A stretch of DNA of 64,000 nt. It comes from Tenacibaculum sp. SZ-18 (GTDB taxonomy: Bacteria; Bacteroidota; Bacteroidia; Flavobacteriales; Flavobacteriaceae). Shown here in pieces: positions 25,968 through 35,278 of this stretch (positions are counted from its first letter, which is position 1; each line of letters begins with the position of its first letter). The stretch covers positions 3,641,777 to 3,705,776 of the forward strand of contig NZ_CP019335.1 of NCBI RefSeq assembly GCF_002813915.1. The letters are read 5' to 3'. A program made the translations under genes and the position numbers. Under the pieces are notes generated by a model that saw only the letters and a program-made list of their open reading frames with translations, did no database searches and was not told where the DNA came from.

Positions 25968-27491
25968 ATGTCTGAAAATGTTAGAGTGCGTTTCGCACCA
26001 AGTCCAACTGGACCATTACATATGGGAGGCGTTAGAACCGCTTTGTACAATTACTTATTTGCTAAAAAGCATAACGGTACTTTTGTGTTACGTATTGAAG
26101 ATACCGACCAAACTCGATATGTTGCTAATGCAGAAAAGTATATTATTGACTCTTTAGAATGGTGTAACATTCCTTTTGATGAAGGACCAGGAAAGAATGA
26201 AAAGTACGGACCGTACAGACAGTCAGAAAGAAAACATTTATACAAACAATACGCTGATCAATTAATAGAAAATGGTTGGGCGTATTATGCGTTTGATACT
26301 GCTGAAGAATTAGATGCACACAGAAAAGATCACGAAGCGAATGGTAAAACATTCATTTATAATTGGCATAATCGTGAGAAAGGAAAGTTAGTTAACTCAT
26401 TGATTTTAAGTAAAGAAGATGTTGAAAAACGTATTGAAAACGGAGACAAATATGTAGTTCGTTTTAAAACTCCACAAGATGAAACTTTAATTTTAAAAGA
26501 TGAAGTCCGTGGAACTATTAAAATTGACACTAATTCATTAGACGATAAGGTTTTATTTAAATCTGATGGGATGCCAACGTATCACTTAGCGAACATTGTT
26601 GATGATCATTTAATGAAAATCTCACACGTAATTCGTGGTGAAGAATGGTTACCTTCTCTTCCACTACACACTTTACTATACAAAGCTTTTGAATGGGAAG
26701 CGCCAAAATTTGCGCATTTATCTTTAATTCTTAAGCCTGTTGGAAAAGGAAAATTAGGAAAAAGAGATGGAGATAAACTAGGATTTCCAGTATTTCCTTT
26801 ACAATACACAAATGAAGAAACCGGAAATGTAACACGTGGATACAAGGAAGACGGATATTTTGCAGAAGCTTTTGTAAACTTATTGGCTTTATTAGGATGG
26901 AATCCAGGAACAGAGCAAGAATTATTCTCTTTAGAAGAATTAACCCAGGCTTTTGATTTGGCTAGAGTAAGTAAATCTGGAGCGAAGTTTAGTCCGGATA
27001 AAGCGAAATGGTTCAACCAACAATATTTACAGCAAAAGTCAGCTGAAGAATTAACGGAATTGTTCTTGCCAATCTTGAATTCACAAGGTGTTGAAGCTGA
27101 TAAAAACTATGTTCAAAAAGTAGTTGGTTTAGTAAAAGAAAGAGCAAATTTCGTGAACGATTTAACAGAATTATCGAATTTCTTTTTTATAGATCCGTCA
27201 GAGTATGATCCAAAAGCTGCTAAGAAACAATGGAAGGAAAACACTGGAGAATTAATGTCTGAATTAGTTACTGTAATTGAGGGAATTGAAGATTTTTCTA
27301 TTGAAAATGCACAGACTGAAATCAAAGGATGGATTACTTCGAAAGAAATTGGCTTTGGTAAAGTAATGCAGCCTTTAAGATTAAGCTTGGTAGGAAAATT
27401 AGCTGGCCCAGATTTGTTTGAAATTATGACAATGATAGGTAAAGAAACAACTATCAAAAGAATACAAAACGCAATAGCGAACTTAAGCTAA
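25968..27491 (+). CDS. gltX: glutamate--tRNA ligase
   Basis: A 507-residue class I aminoacyl-tRNA synthetase that charges tRNA-Glu. The HIGH-type motif is PSPTGPLHMGG (11-21), and the KMSKS-type loop is KGKLGKRDGDKLG (near 260-272). The insertion domain and the C-terminal anticodon-binding helices are full length. Promoter box and terminator flank it, so it is probably monocistronic. Confidence 0.96.
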   Translation: MSENVRVRFAPSPTGPLHMGGVRTALYNYLFAKKHNGTFVLRIEDTDQTRYVANAEKYIIDSLEWCNIPFDEGPGKNEKYGPYRQSERKHLYKQYADQLIENGWAYYAFDTAEELDAHRKDHEANGKTFIYNWHNREKGKLVNSLILSKEDVEKRIENGDKYVVRFKTPQDETLILKDEVRGTIKIDTNSLDDKVLFKSDGMPTYHLANIVDDHLMKISHVIRGEEWLPSLPLHTLLYKAFEWEAPKFAHLSLILKPVGKGKLGKRDGDKLGFPVFPLQYTNEETGNVTRGYKEDGYFAEAFVNLLALLGWNPGTEQELFSLEELTQAFDLARVSKSGAKFSPDKAKWFNQQYLQQKSAEELTELFLPILNSQGVEADKNYVQKVVGLVKERANFVNDLTELSNFFFIDPSEYDPKAAKKQWKENTGELMSELVTVIEGIEDFSIENAQTEIKGWITSKEIGFGKVMQPLRLSLVGKLAGPDLFEIMTMIGKETTIKRIQNAIANLS

Positions 27492-27518
27492 TTTCAATTG
27501 TAAAATCAAAATATTAAG

Positions 27519-27556
27519 GCGCTACTGAGAATTTCTTAGTAGCGTTTTATTTTTTG
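27519..27556 (+). terminator. intrinsic terminator of gltX
   Basis: CGCTACTGAGAA and TTCTTAGTAGCG form a 12-bp stem with one G-T pair, followed by TTTTATTTTTT. Confidence 0.85.
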
Positions 27557-27566
27557 TTTCTTTGTA

Positions 27567-28541
27567 ATGAAATCAAGAAAAAGAAACATGTTTACCACTA
27601 CAGTAAAGAGTACTCAAGAGGAAGATATTTCAATTTTAATTCAAAAAGATAATCACACGTGGAACTATTTGTGCGATTGTGGTGAAGCTAGCGGTTTAAC
27701 AATAAAGGAAATACAAAATATTAAGGCCTTATTTATCAGCCATACACATATAGATCATTTTATAAATTTTGATAGCATTATTCGTCATCAAATAGGAATT
27801 GAAAGACGTGTAATTATCTGTGGACCAATTGGAATAGCAAAACAAGTACAAGCTAGGTTATTAGGTTATACGTGGAACCTTATTGAAGAAAAGTCGATTA
27901 TTTATGAAGTTCGGGAGTTGAACGTCCAGAATGAATATGAGGTCTTCGAATTACAACCACCACTTTGGAAATTAGAAAAGCAAGAAATCGTTACCAATGA
28001 TTTTGTTTTCAAAAATGAGGATTTTCAAGTATCAGCTGTATTGCTAGATCACAAAATTCCTACTGTTGCCTATAAATTTGAAGAAAAAGAAAAGATAAAA
28101 ATTAATTTAAGCAAAGCAGATTTTAAACCAGGAAAATGGGTTAAGGATTTAAAATATGCCTTTGAAAATAAGGAGTTGGATAATGAAATTACGATAGACG
28201 AATCATTATATCGAGCTAAAGATTTATTCTATTTATTGGAGGTTCAAAAAGGTGATTCTGTTGGAATTATAATGGATCACGCGCCAAGCAAGGAAAACCA
28301 TGATAAAATAATTTCACATTTTAATTTTTGTGAAACTGTTTTAATTGAGTCATTTTATGTAAATGAAGATAAGGAGCTTGCGCTTAAAAACTTCCATAGC
28401 TACGCTGAAAAATCTGGTATAGTTGCGCGACAAGCTCAAGTTAAAAATCCCATTCCTGTTCATTTCTCTAGGAAATACAATGCACAACAAATAAATCAAT
28501 TGAAAGAGGAATTTTATCGAGCTTTTCATCAATCAGAATAA
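27567..28541 (+). CDS. MBL-fold metallohydrolase, ribonuclease Z-like
   Basis: A 324-residue protein with the metallo-beta-lactamase motif SHTHIDHF (about residues 61-68; the HxHxDH signature), an upstream CDCGEASGL strand and the late LLDHKIPTVAYKF and MDHAPSKENH elements. The organisation is that of RNase Z/ElaC-like enzymes, which process tRNA 3' ends, but there is no clear exosite arm, so tRNase Z activity is not certain. The start is an ATG at 27567; a second in-frame ATG is at 27588 (MFTTTVKS). Next to and upstream of the DUF481-like gene with no gap. Confidence 0.75.
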   Translation: MKSRKRNMFTTTVKSTQEEDISILIQKDNHTWNYLCDCGEASGLTIKEIQNIKALFISHTHIDHFINFDSIIRHQIGIERRVIICGPIGIAKQVQARLLGYTWNLIEEKSIIYEVRELNVQNEYEVFELQPPLWKLEKQEIVTNDFVFKNEDFQVSAVLLDHKIPTVAYKFEEKEKIKINLSKADFKPGKWVKDLKYAFENKELDNEITIDESLYRAKDLFYLLEVQKGDSVGIIMDHAPSKENHDKIISHFNFCETVLIESFYVNEDKELALKNFHSYAEKSGIVARQAQVKNPIPVHFSRKYNAQQINQLKEEFYRAFHQSE

Positions 28542-29300
28542 ATGAACAAAATGAAAAAATATATTCTTATTGCTTTTGTGTTTTTTCCGTCTGTATTACA
28601 ATCTCAAATTATAAACGTTGAAAGCGTTCGACGTGCAACCGACACGATTGGATGGTCGGGATATACTAGTTTGATTCTTGAACTGGTAAAGAATAAAAAT
28701 ACCATTTTTGGGATTTCAAACAGAACAAGAATTCAATACAAAGGAAACAAGCATTTATGGCTATTTTTAAATGACTTTGATTTTCGTAAGACAAATGATG
28801 AAAATTTTGTAAATAGAAATGCTCAGCATGTCAGATATAATTATAGATTTGAAAAAAAGCTTTCCTTTGAGGCCTTTTTACAGTCTCAAACAGACGAAAT
28901 ATCAGCAATACGGTTTAGAGGACTTTTAGGATGCGGAATTCGATTTAAAGTATCTAAAAAAGAGAAATATAAGCTCTATTTAGGTACTTTAATAATGTAC
29001 GAACATGAAAATATTGTCTCTACAACAGAACCAAATAATCGCGACTGGAGAAAAAGCACTTATTTTTCTATGAGTTTATATCCTAAAAGTAATATATCTA
29101 TTGTAAGTACTACTTATTTTCAACCGAGGTTTGATAGGGTTTCAGATTTCAGAATATCTAGTCAAAATACTATTGCTTTTGAAATCGTTAAAAAATTAAT
29201 GTTCACTGCAAACTTCACGTATCAATATGATGAATTTCCAGTAATAGGAGTTCCAAAAGAACAGTATCGATTCACTAACGGATTGCTGTATAGTTTTTAA
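28542..29300 (+). CDS. DUF481-like outer-membrane barrel protein
   Basis: A 252-residue protein with a signal peptide (MKKYILIAFVFFPSVLQSQ after a short N-terminal MNK). The mature part consists of amphipathic strands with many Tyr/Phe and Arg: FGISNRTRIQYKGNKHLW, GCGIRFKVSKKEKYKLYLGT, ending YRFTNGLLYSF with the C-terminal Phe typical of outer-membrane proteins. Similar to the DUF481 (YdiY-like) family. It directly follows the MBL-fold gene and may be co-transcribed with it. Confidence 0.65.
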   Translation: MNKMKKYILIAFVFFPSVLQSQIINVESVRRATDTIGWSGYTSLILELVKNKNTIFGISNRTRIQYKGNKHLWLFLNDFDFRKTNDENFVNRNAQHVRYNYRFEKKLSFEAFLQSQTDEISAIRFRGLLGCGIRFKVSKKEKYKLYLGTLIMYEHENIVSTTEPNNRDWRKSTYFSMSLYPKSNISIVSTTYFQPRFDRVSDFRISSQNTIAFEIVKKLMFTANFTYQYDEFPVIGVPKEQYRFTNGLLYSF

Positions 29301-29693
29301 AAATTTATTAGAATTATCTTATCTGAATAAGTACTATTTTTCTAATTATTCTAAAATTTTAAATGTTTTATGTTAGTATTAATAAAAAAGGAGTTCTAAT
29401 TATCTAACTGTCCAGATTCATTTTCTTGAAATATCAGATACATTTTTGCTTTAACCAACTGCGTTCAAGTTTTTGTATCATATCGAAAATTCATTTTCAA
29501 ATTCTTAAAGAAGCATTACAAACTAAGTAATTGAAATTAAATATATAACTGTTATATTATACAAAGAAATATTAAGTACTAAATCTGAAGAAAATACAAT
29601 TTCTCGTTTTTTTAAAAATATTATTCATAATGATTAATTATATATTAAACCTTTATCTGAATAAATAGTCATATGGTTATAAAATCCTTAATC
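29301..29693. other. about 390-base AT-rich spacer
   Basis: No gene, RNA or repeat is recognised between the DUF481-like protein and the esterase. It presumably contains the esterase promoter; I see no clear -7 consensus box immediately upstream of 29694. Confidence 0.35.
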
Positions 29694-30692
29694 ATGAAAA
29701 ATTTACTAGTTGTATCCGCTTTAACAATATTCTTTATGGCATGTAATTCTACAGACTCAAATGAAGTTCCAGTTCAAAATGGACAAGCTCCAACGGTTAC
29801 TGAACAAGCAACTTATGAAGTGCTTGTAATGAAAGATATTGTCTATGCAGAAGGATTAAGTCATGAAAATATTAACAGTACAGCATCTTCTGTTAAGCAA
29901 TTAAAATTAGACGCATACGTTCCTGATAATACTTTACTAAACCGACCTGCGGTGCTATTAATTCACGGAGGAGGTTTTAAAGGAGGATCTAAAGATGTAT
30001 CACAAATGACGCATTTAGCAAATTACTTTGCAGAAAGAGGTTGGGTAGCATTTTCTATTAATTATCGACTACAAGCAGATTTAGGAACAATTCCTGAAGA
30101 ATGGAAAACGTATATTGAAAATAATAGTGCTTTCATTGCAGATGTTGAACAAGCATATGCTTTATATCCAGCCAGTAGAGATGCTAAAGCAGCTTTACGT
30201 TGGGTGTTTGCAAACGCTCAAACTTATAATATAAACCCTGATTATGTTTCAGTGGGTGGTGGTTCTGCCGGAGCAGTTTCTGCAATAATGTTGGGAGTTA
30301 CTGAAGCAGAAGATTATTACAGTGAAATTGATGCGACAACTGATCCGACCTTAGCGACCACTAATGAAAATGAAATCACAAAAGTTCGCGCTATTCTAGA
30401 TTTCTGGGGAAGTGGTTCAACAGCAAGATTAATAAATGATTTGTATGGAAAACAACGTTTTGGAACAAACGATGCACCTATTATAATTATGCATGGAACC
30501 GAAGATACAACGGTTTTATTTTCTGAGGCAGAAACATTACGCGACCAATATATAAATTCTGGTGTACCGTATGAATTTTATCCGTTAGAAGGAAAAGGAC
30601 ATGGACCATGGAGTGCAACTGTTAACGGTAAAAGTTTAGAAGGTTTGTGTTTTGATTTTATGGTAAAACAAATGAGCTTAATTAAGCAATAA
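29694..30692 (+). CDS. alpha/beta hydrolase lipoprotein (esterase-like)
   Basis: A 332-residue protein from the ATG at 29694, chosen because it gives a clean lipoprotein signal (MKNLLVVSALTIFFMAC, lipobox FMAC). It shows the oxyanion-hole HGGG (91-94), the nucleophile elbow GGGSAG with Ser191, the acid in HGTEDTTV and the His in GKGHGPW. These are carboxylesterase/lipase motifs of the HSL-like family. Anchored to a membrane by its lipid; substrate unknown. It precedes the TPMT-like gene by 25 bases. Confidence 0.85.
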   Translation: MKNLLVVSALTIFFMACNSTDSNEVPVQNGQAPTVTEQATYEVLVMKDIVYAEGLSHENINSTASSVKQLKLDAYVPDNTLLNRPAVLLIHGGGFKGGSKDVSQMTHLANYFAERGWVAFSINYRLQADLGTIPEEWKTYIENNSAFIADVEQAYALYPASRDAKAALRWVFANAQTYNINPDYVSVGGGSAGAVSAIMLGVTEAEDYYSEIDATTDPTLATTNENEITKVRAILDFWGSGSTARLINDLYGKQRFGTNDAPIIIMHGTEDTTVLFSEAETLRDQYINSGVPYEFYPLEGKGHGPWSATVNGKSLEGLCFDFMVKQMSLIKQ

Positions 30693-30716
30693 TTAAGTAA
30701 TTTTAGTAGCATAGTA

Positions 30717-31316
30717 ATGAAATTGGAGACAAAAAAATATTGGTCACAACGTTATCAAGAAAATAATACAGGATGGGATTTAGGAGCACCTTCTCCTCCA
30801 TTACAATATTATGTGAATCAACTAACGGATAAGAATCTTACAATTTTAATTCCTGGTGCCGGTAATTCGTATGAATCGGAGTATTTATTTAATAACGGAT
30901 ATACAAATGTTCATGTTCTTGATATAGCTAAAGAACCAATAGATGCTTTTGCTAAAAGAAATCCAAATTTTCCCGTGGAACAATTACATGAAAAGGACTT
31001 TTTTGAGTTTGAAGGTCAGTTTGATTTGATATTAGAACAAACTTTTTTCTGTTCTTTTCCACCATTACTAGAAACCCGAAAAGCATATGCGCAAAAAATG
31101 CATGAACTTTTAAAACCGAACGGAAAGTTAGTAGGATTATGGTTTAATTTCCCATTAACGGGCGATATAGAAAAACGTCCTTTTGGTGGTGATATAGACG
31201 AATATTTGAATTATCTCTCACCGTATTTTGAAGTTCAAAGTTTTGAAGCTTGCTACAACTCTATTCCATCAAGACAAGGAAGTGAATTGTTTGGTATTTT
31301 TAGAGTAAAAAAATAA
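30717..31316 (+). CDS. TPMT-family SAM-dependent methyltransferase
   Basis: A 199-residue protein with the thiopurine methyltransferase-family N-terminus YWSQRYQENNTGWDLGAPSP and the SAM motif LIPGAGNSYESEYL. Later elements are FFEFEGQFDLILEQTFFC and PFGGDIDEYL. Bacterial members methylate small thio-, seleno- or halide compounds; which one is unknown here. Probably co-transcribed with the esterase lipoprotein. Confidence 0.85.
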   Translation: MKLETKKYWSQRYQENNTGWDLGAPSPPLQYYVNQLTDKNLTILIPGAGNSYESEYLFNNGYTNVHVLDIAKEPIDAFAKRNPNFPVEQLHEKDFFEFEGQFDLILEQTFFCSFPPLLETRKAYAQKMHELLKPNGKLVGLWFNFPLTGDIEKRPFGGDIDEYLNYLSPYFEVQSFEACYNSIPSRQGSELFGIFRVKK

Positions 31317-31338
31317 CCGTCTTTATTTACAAGACGGT
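31305..31338 (-). terminator. terminator of the minus-strand lipoprotein gene
   Basis: ACCGTCTT and AAGACGGT form an 8-bp stem; on the minus strand it is followed by TATTTTTTT. It overlaps the stop region of the convergent methyltransferase gene. Confidence 0.65.
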
Positions 31339-31360
31339 CATTAAATTTATCAGTTATTTA

Positions 31361-32089
31361 TTAAATTGAATAGGTTCCTGGATTTCTAAGTGTTAAGATT
31401 AAAATATCATTGAGTTCTTGAGTATAATCAAAATAGCTTGGAATAAAGTCTTTGTGGGTATCCGACATTTTTAGTCCATCATCGTATAAGCCTGTGTCCA
31501 TATCCCATAAATTGATTAGATATTGTTTATGATTCAAGTACTGCGAAAAGTTTAAATAACCAAATAAAATATCTTTATTAGGTGCATGAATATCCCAATC
31601 ATAAGTGTTTGAAATTTGATGTAAATAAGTGTCAAAATCTATTGTTAATACACCATAATTTCTTTTCAAAGGATCGGGTATAGCTGAAGATACTGGTGGT
31701 GTAGGTTCTCCTTTTGGAGTTGTGCCCCAATTAAATTTAAGATACTCTGATCTGAATGCCAATTTAAAAGAATTTTTATCATTACTTAAAAGTGTTCTTA
31801 AGCTGATTTTTTGTTCTTTCCCATTTAATTCTTGAAATAAATATTCTCTAGCATCATGATCATTCAGTAATGTTAAACCTATTAAATATGATGTCATGTA
31901 CATCATGTTTTCTTCCTCAAGAATTGAATAAGGTATGGAAATACCTTTTGGAGAATTACTTTTTATAGATTGATTTGTAATGACTTTTTCTTTTTCAAAT
32001 GTTTCTAACATTTGCAGACTTTCTTTTTCTTCTGAACATGACAATAAAATCAAAGTCATGCTTAAAATTACTAATCGTACATATTTCAT
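31361..32089 (-). CDS. hypothetical lipoprotein
   Basis: A 242-residue protein with a signal peptide and lipobox LLSC (MKYVRLVILSMTLILLSC, acylated Cys at residue 18). The mature part is mixed alpha/beta with no recognised family; a repeated pattern of aromatic-rich segments (DIHAPNKDILFGYL, YDDGLKMSDTHKDFI) is seen. It lies downstream of the LytTR regulator gene in the same orientation, 95 bases away, with its own terminator. Confidence 0.7.
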   Translation of the reverse strand: MKYVRLVILSMTLILLSCSEEKESLQMLETFEKEKVITNQSIKSNSPKGISIPYSILEEENMMYMTSYLIGLTLLNDHDAREYLFQELNGKEQKISLRTLLSNDKNSFKLAFRSEYLKFNWGTTPKGEPTPPVSSAIPDPLKRNYGVLTIDFDTYLHQISNTYDWDIHAPNKDILFGYLNFSQYLNHKQYLINLWDMDTGLYDDGLKMSDTHKDFIPSYFDYTQELNDILILTLRNPGTYSI

Positions 32090-32184
32090 GTTATTATAAT
32101 TTTTAGTATGGCAATAAAAGTACTATGGAATTCTATACTAGATGAAACGAGTTCAAATTCGCCCGAATTCACTTCAAATTTGTT

Positions 32185-32925
32185 TTAAGATTTAAATATT
32201 AAATTTAAAACGTCATCTTTTCTTCTGGTTGCAACAGGAATTCTATCTCCGTATTTAGTTACTAAAAATCCTTCGTTTAAATATTTAGTAATGTGTGACC
32301 TATTTATTAGGTAGGATTGATGACATTTTAGGAATATATTATTATCCAAGAGCGGTTGTAATTTTTTCATGGATTTAGACACCAATACTTGCTCATTTTT
32401 AAGGTGAAACGTAGTATAGTTTCCTTCAGATTTACAAAAAATAATATCTTCAAAATTTAGAATATGTTGCGCCTCTAAAGTCTTTACAACAATTTTATTA
32501 TGTACTTTATTTTTGTAGAAATTACTCGCAACATCCACTAAATTTCCATTACTTTTTGCTTCATTTTTTTGTTGAATTGCCTTTGAAATTGATTCTTTAA
32601 GCTCATCTTCATCAATTGGTTTTAACAGATAATCTAAAGCCCCAAGTTTTATAGCTTTAATGGCATGCGAATCGTAACCAGTCACAAAAATAATATCAAA
32701 ATTAATTTCCGGTAGCATAGACAGTATTTCAAAACTAGAACCATCACCTAAATCTACGTCTAAAAACACTAGATCTGGTTGATGAGTTAAAATTGCCTTT
32801 ACTCCTTCTTTTACGGACTTTGCTTCGCCTACAATTGATACTTCATCAACAAAATTTTTATTGATTAATTGTTGCAATTCTTTTCTTACATGTTGTTCAT
32901 CCTCAATTAGTAACCCTCGTAGCAT
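32185..32925 (-). CDS. LytTR-family response regulator
   Basis: A 246-residue two-domain regulator. The receiver domain has the acidic pair in LLIEDEQ, the phospho-acceptor Asp56 in LVFLDVDLG, and the conserved Lys in YLLKPIDEDEL. The C-terminal LytTR DNA-binding domain starts near residue 137 (VVKTLEAQHILNF, FCKSEGNYTTF, KCHQSYLINRSHI). It is 3 bases downstream of the histidine kinase, so the pair is one operon and a cognate two-component system. Confidence 0.93.
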   Translation of the reverse strand: MLRGLLIEDEQHVRKELQQLINKNFVDEVSIVGEAKSVKEGVKAILTHQPDLVFLDVDLGDGSSFEILSMLPEINFDIIFVTGYDSHAIKAIKLGALDYLLKPIDEDELKESISKAIQQKNEAKSNGNLVDVASNFYKNKVHNKIVVKTLEAQHILNFEDIIFCKSEGNYTTFHLKNEQVLVSKSMKKLQPLLDNNIFLKCHQSYLINRSHITKYLNEGFLVTKYGDRIPVATRRKDDVLNLIFKS

Positions 32926-32928
32926 AAT

Positions 32929-34755
32929 TTATCGTTCTGAATATGGTATTTTGATTTCAATTTTAGTTCCTTTTCCTGTTTCATTGTTTGAAATTTTTAG
33001 TTTTTCTCCTGTCGTTTTAAACAAAAACTGATCAATTAAATACATCGATGAATTCTTTTTGAGATCCGATTTTTGCATTCCAACACCATTGTCTTCAATA
33101 CAACAAGTTATGAACTCTTTTTGTTTTGAAATTTCAATGTATAAATTCCCCTTAATTTCTAGTTTTCCAAACCCATGAATAATTGCATTTTCTGCAAAAG
33201 GTTGCAATAGCATTGGCGGAATAAAGAGTTCATTTTCTGTGGTGATTTTATTTTCAATTTCATAGTCAAAACGGTCAGGAAATCGGAACTTTTGTAACTC
33301 AATGTAATCCTCTAACGATTGCAATTCATCCTCTAAAAGCACATAATCTTGAGTAGAATTATCGAAAACAGTTCGTAATAATCGAGAAAGTTTCACAATG
33401 TATTTTGAATACTGATTTGGATTACTTTCCACATTTTGTTTAATCATACTCAGGCTATTGAATATAAAATGAGGATTCATTTGTGAGCGAAGTAATCGCT
33501 GTTGTAATAAGAAGTTTTGTTTTTCTATTTTGAATCTTCGTTGACGATAAAAATTCAGAACCAAAACAGTAATTACAATTAAAATAAGAAGTAGCGCAAT
33601 CAGAATATACTGGTTTCGTTCAAACTTTAAACTTTTCACTTCTGCCTTACTCTTCTCTTCTTGTAAGTTTTTCTCATTTTCGTAAGACTCCTTTAAAACC
33701 TGTAGTTCATTATTAATTCTTGTATCACTACTTTTTTGTAGGAATGAGAATAGTGAATCTAATCGAGATGAGGTGTATTTAAAATCCTTTTTTTGCTTGT
33801 AGGAAATTTCGAGATTTGTACGTAAAGCTTCTTGCTGATCGGTAAAATTTAAACGATGCATTCCTATGCTAAAAACTGAGTCTAAATAAATTTTTGATTG
33901 CTGATAATTATTCAATTTCGAATACATAACGCCAACATTTAAATAACAATTGGCAACCTCTTGAAGGCTAACTCTAGGATCAAGTTGTTTGGAATATGTG
34001 AGCGCTTTTTTATAAGCATTTAGCGCGTTAACAAACTTTTTTGTGCTGTTGTATGAATAGCCTTGTGCACTGTATAATTGATATTTTCTCTGTGTATCTA
34101 ATAAATGTTCATAAGGTAAAACGCTATGAAGTTCTTGTTGAGCTTCATCATTTCTAGATAAGCTATTTAGAGTCGGCACTCTATCTAAACTTGATACCAA
34201 ATAGTTTCCAGTATCCTTTGCTTTTAAAAAGAACTCTTTAGCTTTTGCATTTTCCACTAAAGCTTCATTAGGTTTTCCTAAAGCAGTCTGTAGACTTTGA
34301 TTGTTGTGATGGATAAATGCTCTATTTTTATAATCCGTACTATCTAACAGTTTTGCCATTTTCTCATTGACCCCAGCAGCATTTAAATAATCGTTTTTTC
34401 TTCTAAAATATATTGCTTCTAATGCTCTGAAGAATAGCATCTCTCTACTGTTTGTAATCTTTTCTTTACTAAAAGAAGTAGCAAAAATTAAACGCTCAAT
34501 AGCAGCGTCATAATTTTGTAAACGATCATGAAAACGAGAAGTCATATAAGCATACTCAGCTTGTAAAGAGTCAGATAGTTTTTCTGTTGGAATTTTTTCC
34601 AAAATATTGAGGTAGAAAGCAAGAGAATCTTTTGATAAACCTTGTCTTGTTTTTTTGAAGAAAAAATCGGGCGATAAGAAATCAAATGATTGGTGTTCTT
34701 TTTTACATGAAACAACAGCAATAAGTAGAAAAAAAAACCCAATAATCTTTTCCAT
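32929..34755 (-). CDS. TPR-containing LytS-type sensor histidine kinase (lipoprotein-like N-terminus)
   Basis: A 608-residue sensor. The N-terminus has a lipobox-like VVSC (MEKIIGFFFLLIAVVSC). It continues with tetratricopeptide repeats (about 60-330), a short coiled coil, one transmembrane helix (ILIALLLILIVITVLVLNF, about 382-400), the His_kinase box RSQMNPHFIFNSLS with His429, and the HATPase box PFAENAIIHGF with DNGVGM. TPR sensors of this sort probably detect periplasmic protein or peptide signals; the ligand is unknown. Cytoplasmic phosphotransfer goes to the adjacent LytTR regulator. It is divergent from the peptide genes. Confidence 0.93.
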   Translation of the reverse strand: MEKIIGFFFLLIAVVSCKKEHQSFDFLSPDFFFKKTRQGLSKDSLAFYLNILEKIPTEKLSDSLQAEYAYMTSRFHDRLQNYDAAIERLIFATSFSKEKITNSREMLFFRALEAIYFRRKNDYLNAAGVNEKMAKLLDSTDYKNRAFIHHNNQSLQTALGKPNEALVENAKAKEFFLKAKDTGNYLVSSLDRVPTLNSLSRNDEAQQELHSVLPYEHLLDTQRKYQLYSAQGYSYNSTKKFVNALNAYKKALTYSKQLDPRVSLQEVANCYLNVGVMYSKLNNYQQSKIYLDSVFSIGMHRLNFTDQQEALRTNLEISYKQKKDFKYTSSRLDSLFSFLQKSSDTRINNELQVLKESYENEKNLQEEKSKAEVKSLKFERNQYILIALLLILIVITVLVLNFYRQRRFKIEKQNFLLQQRLLRSQMNPHFIFNSLSMIKQNVESNPNQYSKYIVKLSRLLRTVFDNSTQDYVLLEDELQSLEDYIELQKFRFPDRFDYEIENKITTENELFIPPMLLQPFAENAIIHGFGKLEIKGNLYIEISKQKEFITCCIEDNGVGMQKSDLKKNSSMYLIDQFLFKTTGEKLKISNNETGKGTKIEIKIPYSER

Positions 34756-34938
34756 AAAAAATAAAAATAAAACTAAAGTTACTAATTTTTAAAAATAGAA
34801 ATGTTAAAAAACAATAAATACCTAGCGTATATGAAGTGATTGCTTACAAATCTGAATTTCTATGATAATACTAATGCTTTCGGTTTAAATTGCCTTCAAA
34901 ATTGTAGTGAATTGAATCACTGACAAAAATTTATACTT
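34756..34938. promoter_or_regulatory. divergent intergenic region between sensor kinase and peptide gene
   Basis: The 183-base gap carries the start signals for both the leftward kinase gene and the rightward peptide gene. It includes an imperfect inverted element around 34902-34920 (GTGAATTGAATCAC). LytTR proteins bind direct repeats near their targets, so the region is a natural place for autoregulation. No firm operator was defined. Confidence 0.35.
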
Positions 34939-35139
34939 ATGAAAAAAATAATTTTAAACTTAGGAAAAGTGTTGGATAGAACCACACAAAGAAATTTGCA
35001 TGGAGGAGGAGCATCATTACGTTGCCAATCAAATAGTGACTGTTGTAATTATAAACATAATAGTTCTTATGGCTATTTATGTTACAACGGTACTTGCGCC
35101 CCTGGAATCTTTGGAGATGTAAATCCCTGTGGATTGTAA
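34939..35139 (+). CDS. GG-leader Cys-rich small peptide 1
   Basis: A 66-residue peptide. The leader MKKIILNLGKVLDRTTQRNL ends in HGGG, matching the shared leader of peptides 2 and 3 (M-K-K-x-I-L-x-L-G-K-x-L-x-K-x-x-Q-x-x-x-x-GG). The remaining 43 residues carry seven Cys, including the DCC pair (CQSNSDCC, YLCYNGTCAP, NPCGL), a spacing like small disulfide-knotted peptides. The leader type resembles bacteriocin-like precursors processed by C39 peptidase-ABC exporters. No exporter or modification enzyme is in the window. Own terminator. Confidence 0.8.
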   Translation: MKKIILNLGKVLDRTTQRNLHGGGASLRCQSNSDCCNYKHNSSYGYLCYNGTCAPGIFGDVNPCGL

Positions 35140-35150
35140 CATCTAAATTT

Positions 35151-35176
35151 AGGAGCTAATATTTAGCTCCTTTTTT
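35151..35176 (+). terminator. intrinsic terminator of peptide 1
   Basis: GGAGCTAA and TTAGCTCC form an 8-bp stem around TAT, followed by six T. The peptide gene is thus its own transcription unit. Confidence 0.85.
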
Positions 35177-35278
35177 GCGCTTTTGAATTGAGATAAAGCA
35201 AATGTAATATAGGTAAAAGATATTTTTTTTACCTCTAATTTCGGAGTAGACAATTAATATTAGAAACACATTTTAACT

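Noticed and set aside
27656-27880. Two further CACGTGGAAC-like half-sites
   Set aside because: They match only one half of the parS palindrome and lie in coding sequence; not counted in the cluster.
29340-29670. Possible small RNA or tRNA in the spacer
   Set aside because: No cloverleaf or terminator-like structure was recognised.
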